From: Viola odorata
Taxonomy: Eukaryota; Streptophyta; Magnoliopsida; Malpighiales; Violaceae
Assembly: GCA_963691705.1 (NCBI GenBank)
Contig: OY829540.1
Location: 70,480,367-70,544,366, forward strand
DNA length: 64,000 bases
Direction: 5' to 3'
Below the pieces are notes generated by a model. The model was not told where the DNA came from and ran no database searches. It was given only the letters and a program-made list of their open reading frames with translations. Of this stretch, positions 40,501 to 52,888 are shown piece by piece; position 1 is the first letter of the stretch; each line of letters begins with the position of its first letter. The translations under genes were made by a program, and so were the position numbers.

Positions 40501-43267
40501 CTCTATCTTCTTTTCTTTCAAAAATCCATATTCCTCTCTTAATTATGTCTTAATGTTGCTTAATATATGCTATACCTAGTAGTTGATATAATAATATGTC
40601 AAGTTTCTCTACGTAACCAGGCTTTTAGATGTTAGATTGTGTGTGTGTGTAAGCCAGAAGGGATTTGATTTGTATTATGTTACTAAAGAGTACCTTGTAC
40701 TATATACATCAATGTATTTGGCTTCAGTAAATAATTATTTGCAATTCACATATCTATAATCAATATTGTTCAAATTTATATGCTCAATTCTAATATTTTA
40801 TTTATTGAAATTATAAAGAGAAATTAAAGAAGTGGTGGGAATTAACGACTCTTTGATTTTATTTGATAGGCCATATTTAAAGGCCCGAGGTTTTGCATTA
40901 GGGGTGAGCAAAAACCGTTCTGAACCGGGACTGCACCGCACTGGCCCAAACCGTTGCTGTTTTTTTTGTTGCAAAAACCGATCCGAATCTTACAGTAACG
41001 ATTCGGTTCTCTATATCTCAAAATTGTAAATCGAACCGTAAAACCAGAAAAACTGTTTTATATATATATTTATACATATATTATCAAGGTTTAGCTTTAG
41101 TTAAATGGTTAACGCTTTATCTCTCTTTCAATGACGCAAACAGAAGCAAGTAATTGAAAGAGTTTATAAATAGAAACCCTAATAACATGCGTCTACACAA
41201 CCATGAAAAGGAAGAGGAATACCAGATTAAGCCCTGCCCTAGCAATCGGAGAGAAGAAAGAAGGCGTCTTCTTCATGGACGGGAACACGAAACCCTAAAT
41301 TGACGATGCTGGTTTTCAGTTAAAGCGGAACAACGGAAATCCAAAAATCGACAGTGACGGGTTATGATTTATCATCGTAGGTTCGTTATCTTTATAGAAA
41401 ATATAGAAAGAAGAGGCGGTGGTGTAGGGTTTCCTTTAGGAATAGAAACTCCTAAGGAGCCGTTTGTTTTGTTGGCGTGCTTTTGCTTTCATCGTACGCG
41501 GTATTTTATAATATGCATTTATAAGGTTTATTAGTTAATCCTAAAATAATATTGCGCGTTTTTGCTTCGTCGTACCCCGTATTTTATATTTATGCTATTA
41601 ATTAACTTAAAATAATATTATTGAATGGGAAATCAACCATTTAAAGTTCTGAGTTATTTTTAAAAAAAATCAAAAAAAAGTTAGTTGGAAAAAAAAATAT
41701 TTTCATTTTGATATTAATCAGTATTTTGATATATTTAATTTGTCAATTTTATTCGATTATAAAATAGTGTTAAATAATGCACATGAAAGTTTGACATAAA
41801 AGTTCTAGACACTACTATCTAATTTAGCATAATTTTATTTTTTACTAATTTGAGTAATGATTCCAAGGCACTACGAAGTGGAAACAAATAAATCTATAAA
41901 AAATTAGAATGAGAAAAAGTATTTTTATTTGATGTCGAAAAAATTAAATTAAATATATGAATTTATTATTGATATTTTTTAATAATAATTTAAAATAATT
42001 AAATGTGTTAAAGATTTAGTTTGTTAGAAATTTGATTTTTTTACAAAAAAAACTAATTACAACCTATTGAACTAATTAAATGATTAAAATACCTTAAAAC
42101 TATTTAAAACCTAACTATCTTAAATAATAATTAGTTAATTAATCCAATAATTAAAATTCCAAATAATTTGTTGACATAATTTTTTAACTAGAAACTAATT
42201 ATTTAGTTAAATCTAAGTAATATCATGGATATGGTCTCGAATTCAAATCATAATGTCTATATTTCAATTTATGTCACAAAAAATAATTAAGGTCATAATC
42301 CCAAAGTCATGTTTTTTTTTTATCTTTTCTATAATTAGTTAGATAAAGTTTACCCATAAATAAGTAAAAATGCCATAGTAAATCATATGATACAAATAAA
42401 GTTTAAAATATGTAAATACTGGCATACACAGGTGAATGTAGTGTGTGCGCGCGAGTTAGCGTGCATTTACTCGCTCTTTCATGCCTTGCAAAGAATGTAG
42501 TATAGACGCCCTTAATTGGCTGGGTGGCTCCAAGTTTTCCACTTGAGTAGCTTTTCTTTTCTTCTCTTTTTTGGTTTTTCCCCACATGAAAACTTAAAAG
42601 CCAACAACAATTACCTGGGCTCTTAAAATTTAGATGAACTTTTTAGCAAATAACAACCTAGATTAAAGTTTAATACTCCTTATTCTTGTGCTTAATAAAT
42701 ATTTCTTCCTTTCGCGATTAATTATCATTTTTGACAGATGGGTGACTGAGGGAGTAAGATATTACTGAAATGATAAGATTATTTTGACAAATCAATCTTA
42801 AATCCCCTCCACCAAAGCTCCTGTAGTTTTAAAAATATTTCACTAAATTCCATATATTTGTAAGCTTAAATGTCAACCCTATATACATCACCAAAAGTTC
42901 GAGATTTACAAATCTGGTGGTTTAAAAAAATATACAAAATTGAAAAAAAAATATAACAAACAGTAATAGGGAAGGAAGAGGTTCAATTTAAAAAATTAGA
43001 ATCGTAACATGATGGAGGGAAACCAAACAGGAACAAAATGATGATAGTACTATGATTGTCTCATTCAAGTCAAACTTAAGATAAAGATTCCAATAGCAGA
43101 AAAGTTCAACATATAGCAAACTAACATGGACACGGTCCCTTCTGGTTCAACTTCCAACTTCCAAGGATGTCATACATTAGGGAATAACAACAAGCCAACA
43201 AAATAAGATGGTTTTATAGTTTCCATCTCTTCCAACTTCCCGGCCGGTTTGATTCTGCTACAAGCAA
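40499..43267. other. Gene-poor region with a CCGAACCG-type dispersed repeat
   Basis: From about 40898 to 41050 runs the sequence GGGGTGAGCAAAAACCG followed by GAACCG/CGGTT variants, the start of a repeat type common in plants, and a mirror-oriented relative lies at 62.9-63.2 kb. The stretch 41100-41450 contains AAACCCTAA-like leader-type sequence but no open frame. The last 250 bases are the 3' flank of the HD-ZIP III gene. Confidence 0.5.
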
Positions 43268-46200
43268 TCAGACAAAAGACCAGTTTATGAACATAAAGCA
43301 GACGCAATGCGCAGTTTCTTCCTCGTTCAACACTTTCCAGGCCACAGCTCGTTCGTATGAGACTGGTCTGCCCATGCTTGATAAACAGATGCCACCTTGA
43401 AGACAAGCAAAACCCTAGTAGCAAAAGAAAAGACATCACATGAGAAGAAGAACATAAAAGTAAATTGAAAACCTAGCTATCACATGTCTCAATCACTGAT
43501 ACTTTTTTTCTCTGTTTCTCCTTTTTTTCATTGTTAGAGAGAAAGGGCGAACCTGTTGCATTATCAGAGGGAACTCTGAGCAGAGAGTCTTCCGTCCATG
43601 ATCATCAAATATCTTTTCCAATGTTATGTCTTGCAGTGCAACCAATGTAGTCTCTAACATGTCAAGCCCTGCTTGGTTTGCAAAAGTGAAAACTGGCAAT
43701 GCCTGCAAGAACCGTGATTTCAGAACCAAGTTGGATCAAGTACAAAGGGAACAATACTGAAGAGCCATAGCAACGGATGGATTACACATCTAGATACCAA
43801 ATTGCAGATATTTCAAAGATGTATTCAATTTTTATGGTGAGCGTCGGGAATGTTTGCATCATGATATTAGTGATTGCAAACAAATTATGCTATTTTATAG
43901 TTCTATGCATGTCCAACAAATAAGGAAAGATAAACAAATTACTATATTTCATCCTAAAGACCTAGAGACAACTAAGATAAAATCGTGAATGCGTAGAATG
44001 CTGAACGAGAATGCGTAGTAGGAGGGTCACAATGTTGACTGAACTTTCATTTAATAGGATGCTGCACGAGAATGCATAGTTTGCGTAATGCAATTACACA
44101 TAATGCAGGAGAAAAAGAAGAGCAGGATCAGAAGCAAAAATGTTATGCACACCTTCAGAGAGCAGCACATGATGGCATCTGAGTGATGCCACATCGATTT
44201 GAGGAGGGATTCGCCTCCTTCACTGGGGGATTTGAGCAGCTCCACACCCAAGTAGCATCTGCAGGGCACATCATTTGCAAGAACAAAGTATGTGAGGGTC
44301 AATTCGTTCTCTTAGAATCAGGTATAAAGTAAGCATCACATTCAGAAGCAGTCCTTTCTTTTTCACAATTCTCACAGAACTGAAGTGCGAATTGAAAAAA
44401 AAAAGCGTGAATCAATTGATTAAGCTTAGAAATTGCACAGTAATCACACTATCCAACTGTATAGATTTCATTTTCTCGATTCCAATAGTACAAATGCTAG
44501 GAACCAGTGACAAACCTATAGCTTTGGCAGATCCAGCGAGCAAGAGTTTGTGCTTCAGGTGTACCCAATGGTGACCGAAAGCCAGGATGTGAACCTAAAT
44601 TGGAAGGAGATAGAGCTAATGCCACCCTCTGAACTGATGATATAATGCTGCGGACATACTGCCGAGCCATTGATGCTACATGATCTTGCATGTGGCTCTC
44701 AAATGCAAATTCAAATGCGATAGTCATCACAGATCTCATACAGCTGGAACTAGCAGAATAGTCACTGGATGCTCTGTTTCCAGCTGGACCAACATCAAGG
44801 GCAGAAGCAAGGTCTAGGGTGCGATTTGGACTGGATGTTTCCTGTATCATTGTTCAATGTATCAATGAGAAAGACTAAAAGGAGCAACACATAGTGAATT
44901 ACACCAGTATGAATATCTAACCTTCCCAGAGTCGAGAGGAATGATGCGAAAGCCCGAAGGCAGAAGAGGTGCATCATCAGCAAAAGATGCATCAATTGGA
45001 GCAAATATCAGTTCAGCGCAGGTACCAACAGCATTCTCATCCATTCCACTGCAGAGCTGCAAAACCGTACAAGTAGAAACTAAGTGTGAGAACCAGCCAA
45101 ACAGTCAGAAGAAAACAAAATGAAAACTAGCAGTTAATGAACTCATTTTTTGCTACAAAAATCAGCACTTTATTTCACTCAGCCTTTGTTTCACTATATT
45201 AAAAGCTCCAACATTTTTTGCACCCTAGTCATCTTAGGCTCAAAGCAAACGACACATGCAACTCTGTCCACAAAAGGATCACATTTCCTCAGCCTAACCA
45301 TTAATCTCTACTCCTGTTATGTTTACTTCTAATCTTCCGGTTATTTACCACCAATGAGGAAGCATGAACTGATGGCCAGGGTTTTGGTTTTGGTTTTTCC
45401 AACAATCCACTAACATAAAATAGCTAAATTGAGAAATAAAAGCAGGTAAAGACCTAGATGAACTGGGAAGCAAGAATGAACAATAAACAGAAAAGCAATG
45501 TTTAGAAACTACACTTACTTGCAGCAGAAACATGTCTCTAGGCATCATTGCTTCTTCTGGACAATGGCCAACTCCTTCCAGTTTAATGACCTCCAGGAAC
45601 TGAAAAGAATAAATAATTCAGCAACCTATAAGAGGGTAAAAGAAAAAAAGTGCAAAACTTTATTTCAGAGAGAATATTCAGTCAGCAGTGAAAACAGTAT
45701 CAACTAGCCCACCTCTTCATGTTCAATAGTGTGAGCTAATGGAAGTATAACTTGACCCCCAAAACTTCCAACTCGTGTTCCTGGTAAGCTACATGGACCA
45801 ACTTTAACTGCTGCAGCTGAATATGCATCAATGCTATTATCCGCCCATTCTGACCTGTGCTCCCGCAAGAACCGAAGAAGAATTGCTGGAGGAACATTCT
45901 GTAAGAGAATTTAAAGAAGGGGAGAGCAGAACAGAAAGGAAAAGAATAAAGGTTAGCCCAGACGTTAGAGACAAAAGTAAAGATGAAAATTTAGCCTATC
46001 ATTTCATCAGACGATCCTCCCTTAACTTCTTTGGAATGTTCAATCTTACTGGATCTATTAAAACCTATGTGGAGAGAACACTAACACTATAGAACCTAGA
46101 ACTGAAAAGATATGCATAATTAGTCACCATTGACTAAGAATTCCATGAAATATGATCGTCACACGAACATAAATGTTGCAAGCCCCGCCATAATCCCCTA

Positions 46201-49200
46201 AATAGAAGTAAATGCTTCCCCACAATGATTGAAGGACGTGCTCGAAGGTGGTGTGTAATCCTTCCTAAAGACTGAATTAAGTGATACAATTTTGTATCCT
46301 AACCTGTAAAAGCATTGATGCTTTAGCGCACAAGACAGCATTGCTAACAGTAGAAAATCCATTACTGAAGGAAAGGTTTAAACCCATTAGCTTGTCTGGA
46401 GATGAGTTCACAAGGATGGTAACATCATCCATGCCATCATTCCCAATCATTGACCATCCCTCATCAGTAAACCCATTGAGAGCTTCATTGAAACCCCTGC
46501 GAGGATCATGCATATGATTGTAAAGATCAGGTAACTATTAAAAGACTGCATTACGTGCTTTCGAGTAACAAGAGGGACTAACCTGCTCAGCCTCTGGCTC
46601 AAAGCTCGCAATGCTGCAGGTCGTCTACCCCAATTGGTTGCATTATTAGACTGGGAAACCTCCTGAGCCATCTGTCTCAGCTGACGTAGGGCCTGAAATA
46701 AAATAAAGCCAATATTGGAAATATATATGAAGTCATGCACATAACCTACAATTGCATCGCCCTGAATAGGCTACCCTGTGAGTCTCAAAATTACATAGCA
46801 GAAAAAAAGAAGAGTTAAAAGGGTGCTACAACAGAAGCAGTTCTATAATATCAAAAAAGAAACAGAATCGCAGTATCTTACCGCCATTGTTGTCTTCTGA
46901 GCAAGTACTGTTGATGATTCATATAATGGGCGTAATACCTCAGGCACGCTCCAAGGCTAGTTCAAAAGATGAACATACAAGTTAATATATTTCATGATCA
47001 CATGTTCTAAATAACACAACCAACAGAACGGATTGTGTAATGTTATGGTATGCATACCTCTAAATCCATGTGATCAACTATGTGTATGATTGAACCACCC
47101 CCTTCGCAAGGACGTACCAAGTAACCACTAGGAAACATTTCTGCTCGTACAAAATGCTGCACAGGCGGCATGCTTGGACCATTTTGAATATTTTTAAGTG
47201 ATCTCTCACAGACCTAAGTGTCAAATAAAATAATGAGAATGATAATGGAAAGGGCATTTTTCACTTTTCAGACAAGACAAACTCCATGAATATTAAACAC
47301 TACTTGGACATACCACAAGACTGCCATCTTCTAGAACAGAAGTGTAACGCAGCAACCAAAAGTCACGAGCAGGTGCCAGAGTTGTTGGCGCATAGAGCTA
47401 TATCAGGAACAACATTTGAGAACTAACAGTAGCAGGAGACTCCAAAATAAATCATGAGCATGCAATGATTGTTTTTCTACCTGCATGTACAGCAGTTCGA
47501 TGGTTCCACCATTGGCAGTGGGCAGCACATTCAGCACATCCACAGCTCGGCAATCACGAAACCATGATGGCCGATCCTTGAGGATTTCTGCAACCTGAAA
47601 GAAACATAGTCCATTTCATAACTTTTTTGGCTCAGCATAGCATAATATACATAAGTACTAAAACCAGGAGTACATACCCTTGTAGGCTCAAGACCTACTA
47701 GGCCACAGGCTCGTGCACCCACGCCAGAGCAACCATGAGAAATAGCAACGATTCCAATGGAATCCGGACCAGGCTGCATATGACAAAATTAGGTTCATGG
47801 AAGCAATAGATTCTTTCAAAACAATTTGTTCTACCAAGTAACTCATTAAAACAACAGCAGACCAAGTCATAACAAATTAATGAAAACTGTGTCCAAAAAC
47901 CTAATATTATCAAGGGTTACAAGTGTAGTAAACATAACAAATATAAATCAACTGTCATAAGTTGTCACCTTTGTCAACTGTCATAAGTTCCTTTACTTGG
48001 TAACAAGAAACAAGCAAAAAGGAATGGGTAATTGTTTGTTCATTTTTTATTTCTTAATCTTTACAATTTGTGATTTTCTATATTGAGGAAAGAGGTAGAA
48101 TTAACAAATGAAAACTACCTTAAAGAAAAATATGAACAAAGGAAGAGAAAGTACTGATAGATACCTTCATTCCAGGCATTTGGACCCACTCTACAGCAGT
48201 TCCAGTAGCCTTTGAAAGAAACTCTGTTAAAGTTTCTTCTGCAATGGACAAAAGCCTGGGAGATAAAGATAAAAAGAAAAAAGAAAAAAATTATTAATCC
48301 TGGATTCAATATTCAATAACTCTACAAACAAACACAAAACGCCCGTACAAAAACAAAATGGTCACAGAGCACGATAAACAACAGAAAAAGACCTAACAAC
48401 CATATCCCCACTCACTTACCCTGCAGGACTAGCATCCCTTGGCGGATGCTGAGGTGTCAGGTGGTGTTGACCACTCGTCACCACCGATTCACAACTTGTA
48501 TCTTTGGTTGCAAGCGTTGTCTGTAAGAAAGTAACACCTCCATCTCAATCTCCATTGTATTTTGTCACACAATTCAATAAAAGCATATGCAAAATAAACA
48601 TGGGACAAAGCAAAAGCAAACGTACTTACACAATAAATAAATAAAGTTTTCCTTCTTTTCTACCTAAAATTTCATTTTAACCAAAAAATACTCATTTTAC
48701 CAAAAGATTCTAAATTCTTACGTTCTGGGTATGTTGGCGGAAGTAGCCATTCTCATACACCAGCTGCGAGACTTGCTTCTGCAACCTATCATTCTCCTCC
48801 ATAAGAAGCTTGTTCATAGCTGTCAGCTTCCTGTTCACTGCTTGCAAGCGAGATGCTTCTTTCCTCTGCTTCTCTCTACACCTGAAGAATCCAAACCACA
48901 GCAATGCCACAGTATCAAGATTAGCATGCGAGAAAACGAAAATTGCATGAAAGAGTTAAAAAACCAAATCTAATATTAGCAGAAACAATATAAAACGTGA
49001 TTCTTTTCACAAATGAGGAGCATATATATATACCTTCTATTTTGGAACCAAACTTTGATTTGTTTAGGCTCAATGTTGGAGAGGATCGGGCACTCTCGAA
49101 TGAGCTGCTGGCGGCGAATGGAACTGGGCTTAGGACAGTCATGATATAGTCTCTCCAAGGCTTCGACCTGCTCAGGCGTATACCTAACATACTTTCCATT

Positions 49201-49248
49201 ATCCAAATTGGCTAGCTGCTTACCACCATCCTTGCAGGACATTGCCAT
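43268..49248 (-). CDS. ATHB15: Class III HD-ZIP transcription factor, ATHB15/CORONA type (18 exons)
   Basis: Exons (minus): 49248-49034, 48881-48722, 48520-48420, 48255-48165, 47773-47678, 47594-47481, 47397-47314, 47213-47058, 46956-46882, 46692-46583, 46496-46304, 45898-45713, 45599-45519, 45056-44922, 44841-44516, 44258-44153, 43702-43553 and 43414-43268, all phase-consistent, giving 841 residues. Order: homeodomain (about 17-76, KVWFQNRR), leucine zipper (about 82-119), START domain (from about 158, GLLSIAEETL), a HD-SAD region, and the C-terminal MEKHLA domain ending FINWSFV. It matches ATHB15/CORONA better than REVOLUTA (start MAMSCKDG, YFRQHTQN, SSPDKLMGLNL). HD-ZIP III proteins set adaxial fate and vascular and meristem patterning. 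Regulated by miR165/166 through a site split by intron 4. The frame extends upstream of 49248 without another ATG. Confidence 0.96.
47764..48175 (-). promoter_or_regulatory. miR165/166 target site, split by intron 4
   Basis: The exon 4 end CTGGAATGAAG (48175-48165) and the exon 5 start CCTGGTCCGG (47773-47764) join in the mRNA to the conserved HD-ZIP III site, complementary to miR166 as I recall it, encoding MPGMKPGPD in the START domain. The intron between them (47774-48164) means only spliced mRNA carries the full site. Confidence 0.92.
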
Positions 49249-50560
49249 CTTCACTTACAAAACTTGACAAGTCTCACAATTTCACCAGAAATAAGGCCAA
49301 CTTCCCTCCCAAAGTCCTAATCTTTTTCCGTACAAACCCTGAAACAAGCTCAACAAGCCCTTAAAATCTTCAACCCCACCAACAATCCAAGAAAACCCAA
49401 GTAGCCCTTTTCCTTAAAACTTGCTTCAAACACTATCAGGAACCAATAACTTATTTTCCTTCTCTGCTTAAGACAAACTTGAAGTATTTCTGTAAGCTTA
49501 TGGCTCCCAATTCAAAATACCCACCATACGAAACTAAACCAAACCCCTCAATGTAGCCTCCTTTAATCACAAATTACAACACTTGAAACTTACCAAAAGA
49601 GATAGCCAGATGGGTTTTTGTTTTACCCGATTAAAAGGCCAACACAACTTCGAGAACAAAGAAAGCAATAAGGAAAGTTTATCTTTTTTTCAATATTTGG
49701 TGATGGTGAAAGGTGAAGATAGAGATAAGCACATAAGGGACAGCGATATCCCAATTGGATACATCGTTGTCCTTACTTTTTATCCCCACTTATCAAACAA
49801 CAAAGCTTCACACCAAACCAATCTGTACCACCAGAAGAACCCAAAAGTAAAAAATTTCAACAAAAAAAAAATGAAATAAAAGTCTTCCCAACTCAAAACG
49901 TTTCAGAATCACAAGATCTCTGCTAACTACGCTGAAGAAAGAGCACATAACGGCACCGTGTTGCCGATCCAAGCTTCAAAGACAAACATTCCTAACTGTT
50001 GAAGCATTTTTCCTTTTCCTTTTTCCTGGTCAGCTATTCATAGGGTAGGCTCTGTTTTTGAAGAGAGGATATGGGGTTTTTTTTAATTTCTTCCTGATTC
50101 TTGCAAGAACATTTGTTTGGTTAAAGGTGTAATTGTTGAAGAACAACTATGTCATGAGCAGTACTTTTTTGTTTTTGTTGTTGCTGTTGCTGTTGCTGTT
50201 GCTGTTGAGGAAAGGAAGAAAGAAGGGGAAAAGGGGGGGAGTAATAGTAATATAAGTAAGTAAAAAATGATGCAAGAAAGGAAGAAAGAGGAGAGTAGTG
50301 GTGCTTTGGTTTTTGCTTTTTTGCTATCGCTGGTGCTGGTGCTGGTGCTGGTTTTGTGTCATGTGTGTTGTTTTTTCATTGGCTTTTGGCTCATCACTTT
50401 CTGCACAGTAAAGATGGAAGAAAGAGAGAACTGTGTGCAGGAAGTAGAGGGATGGGAGAGAGACAGGAGTATGAAGATTTTATTTTTATTATTTTATGGA
50501 TTTTTCAAATTGGTGATTATGTTTTGACAATTATGCCCTTGCAGGTGATATTTTCTCTTT
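49249..50560 (-). promoter_or_regulatory. Leader and promoter region of the HD-ZIP III gene
   Basis: No coding exon recognised. A CAG/CAACAG-type hexanucleotide repeat (GTTGCT on the plus strand) is at 50176-50207 and GGTGCT repeats at about 50331-50350. Purine-rich plus-strand tracts (50220-50290, 50410-50470) give pyrimidine-rich minus-strand sequence, usual for a leader. The exact transcription start is not visible. Confidence 0.45.
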
Positions 50561-50740
50561 TCTTGCGAGAGATGAAGTGCATGCTTTTGAACAAAAAGAA
50601 AAAAAACAGAAAGTGCATAAGCTTGCAAAATTAGGACGGGAAAAAAGATGCACAAAATTGTTTCACTAGCAAAGATTCAATCAAAAAAATACTTTGAAAA
50701 GCTCAAAATAATACCACAAAACAGTAATTTTTTCTTTTAT

Positions 50741-50823
50741 ACTCCCTCCGTTTTCAAATAACTGTCGCGCGCGCATACCAATATTGAGTCATCCGGCCAA
50801 TATTGGTATGCGCGCGCGACAGT
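50741..50823. repeat. MITE left end with a 26-bp perfect GC-rich hairpin
   Basis: Arms 50761-50786 and 50798-50823 are exact reverse complements (ACTGTCGCGCGCGCATACCA and six more bases) around an 11-base loop. The preceding ACTCCCTCCGTTTTCAAATA is a Stowaway-type terminus. The arm resembles the left arm of the element at 52653-52886 (AACTGTCGC...GCGCATATTA), so this looks like a rearranged relative. Confidence 0.8.
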
Positions 50824-51067
50824 ACAACTATAATCTTTATTCGCCTCATCCATATCGAGATTGATTCTTTCAAATAAGTATTTTTTTTAATATTTAGTGA
50901 GAAATCAATTTTACCGTTAATTTATTATCCCATAATATATATTCTTTTAACGCAGAATTCATTCTCTTCAATTTTCGTCGATTGATCTAAATGTTTGGTT
51001 ATCTCAATATATAATAAGAATTAGTTATCGGCGCTCCATCTCTTTTGTACCAGGAAAAAAATTAGAG

Positions 51068-51807
51068 TACAGTAGAAACTCGATAAATTAATACTCGATT
51101 ATTTAATAAACTCTCTAAGATAATATTTTTGGCCGGTCCCGACTCGGGGATAGGGTGCTAAATTAATAATTCGCTAAAATTATAAGATAATACATTTTTG
51201 ATAATTTCTTTAGACCCCATATAAAATATAAATTAATAATTCCTTATATATAGCATATTACATGAATGATTTATGAAGGTTTCTTGAAAAATGACTCAAT
51301 TGTCTTTTGTTTTTTGTTGAAATCAATTTCCCCTTGAATGTCGTCTCTAATTTTCCTTAGCATGGTAAGAACTTCTGGTGTTGTTTTCTCATAGCTCAAC
51401 AAGAAATTGTTTAATGTGATTGCCGCTTTAATAGCTTCGTTTCGCGAAGGGGGCTCCATTGTAGAACTTTCATCATCTTCTTCATCGATATCATCTTTAT
51501 TAATTCCAATAACGCTTTCAATAATTTCTTCATCAGTCAACAACTGTGCAACTACATTTTCTTCTGGGTGAGTCAGAACATCTTCGACATCCATTGCATT
51601 GCGATATACAGTACATGCATTGTATACAATAATTACAGTAAGTGGAAACTTGAAAGGTGTTTGTAAACTAAGTATTTTACTATAAATTAATAAAATATTA
51701 ATTAATATATAAATTAATAATTATTAATTTATCGATTAATTAATAACTCTTTTAATTAATAAATTTTGGTCGTCCCAAGTGTATTATTTTATAGAGTTTC
51801 TACTGTA
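51068..51807. mobile_element. pogo/Lemi1-like DNA transposon, internally deleted
   Basis: The element 51070-51805 (736 bp) is bordered by inverted repeats: CAGTAGAAACTCGATAAATT on the left and, read inward from the right, CAGTAGAAACTCTATAAAAT, with TA duplicated on both sides (51068-51069, 51806-51807). The terminus resembles the Arabidopsis Emigrant/Lemi1 terminus (CAGTAAAACCTCTATAAATT) as I recall it. It holds a C-terminal piece of a transposase on the minus strand. Confidence 0.85.
51271..51594 (-). pseudogene. C-terminal fragment of a pogo/Tigger-like transposase
   Basis: An open frame of 107 residues within the pogo-like element. It is acidic at the start (TDEEIIESVIG, DDIDEEDDES), then has AITLNNFLLSYEKTTPEVL and the ending KQKTIESFFKKPS, resembling the C-terminal tail of plant Tigger/Jerky-type (pogo superfamily) transposases. 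The DNA-binding CENPB domain and the DDE catalytic domain are absent, so it is not an active transposase. The ATG may be fortuitous. Assignment rests mainly on the enclosing element. Confidence 0.65.
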
Positions 51808-52650
51808 TATACTCAAATTTAATTTACTTTTTTAAGAAAAGAATTTGAAAAAAAAAGCATGATTAAAGATCAATGAAAATGATTCCTAATAGTGTTCTAA
51901 AAACGTTTACGAGATTTATGTGTCATCAATTTGGTTGCTAAACATTATTTAGATGGCGATTAATCCACTAACCAACAAAAGCTACAAGCATCACAAAATG
52001 CACGAGCTGTAATTTCGAAATTCCAACAACACAAAGTAAATTAAGATTTGTCCATGGGTATGGGAAAGCAGTAAATTCCTCTTAAGTGCAGTGGCAAAAT
52101 GGTCAGAAGGAAAAAAAGTAAAGAGGGAAATACTGTAGGCATGGAGAGGAGAGAGAAGGGAGCTCGGGTTTGCGTGGGACAAAGAGGACACCATGATGAG
52201 TTTTTTTGCATGCGTCTTGATATTGGTATTAATAAAGCTGAAAAAAAATACACCATATATTAAAATATTACTACTATATTTTAATTTATTTTATCCTTCT
52301 TTGTTTTGAAGTTTGCAAAGAGTACAACTTCCTTTTTCATCTGAAAATTAACAAAAAATGAAGAATAGTAAAAAAAATATATATATATATTTTTTATTAT
52401 TATTTTATTCGTATTTTTTAATTACTAAAATAGTTCAACTTACAACATTAAAAAAATTTTAAAATTTTATTGCAACTTTTGAATTTATAGATTTTAAAAT
52501 AGAATATTTTATAAAATTAAAAAAAAATTACCTATGAATAATTATTAAGAAGCATGGAGTATATGCCGTTGGGTTTAGGGAAGACCATTTAATTGTAAGG
52601 GTTCAAAACTTAATCCATAAGGGGGCCCACACCAACTATTACCAAATTAA
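51808..52650. other. Intergenic DNA without recognised gene
   Basis: AT-rich; the frames at 51991-52256 have no recognisable family. Confidence 0.5.
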
Positions 52651-52888
52651 TACTCTCTCTTAGTTTTATTAACTGTCGCTTTAACTTTCGACGCGCATAT
52701 TAAAAAAATCGGATGATTCACTGTTTGAGATAATTTTGTCATTTGTTTTTTCTCGAACGTACGAGCATCCTTAATGTACGTTCGATAAAAAATAAGGGAT
52801 AAAATTATCTCAAACAATTAATCATTCAGTCTCCTTAATATGCGTACCCAAAATTAAAGTGACGTTTCGTTACGTCAGAAAATGAGTA
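52651..52888. mobile_element. Stowaway-size foldback MITE (234 bp)
   Basis: Element 52653-52886 between TA dinucleotides. The arms match over most of their length: left GCGCATATTAAAAAAATCGG and TTTGAGATAATTTTGTC, right (inverted) ACGCATATTAAGGAGACTGA and TTTGAGATAATTTTATC. Near the centre TCGAACGTACGAGCATCC is followed by its near complement. No coding capacity. Confidence 0.75.
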
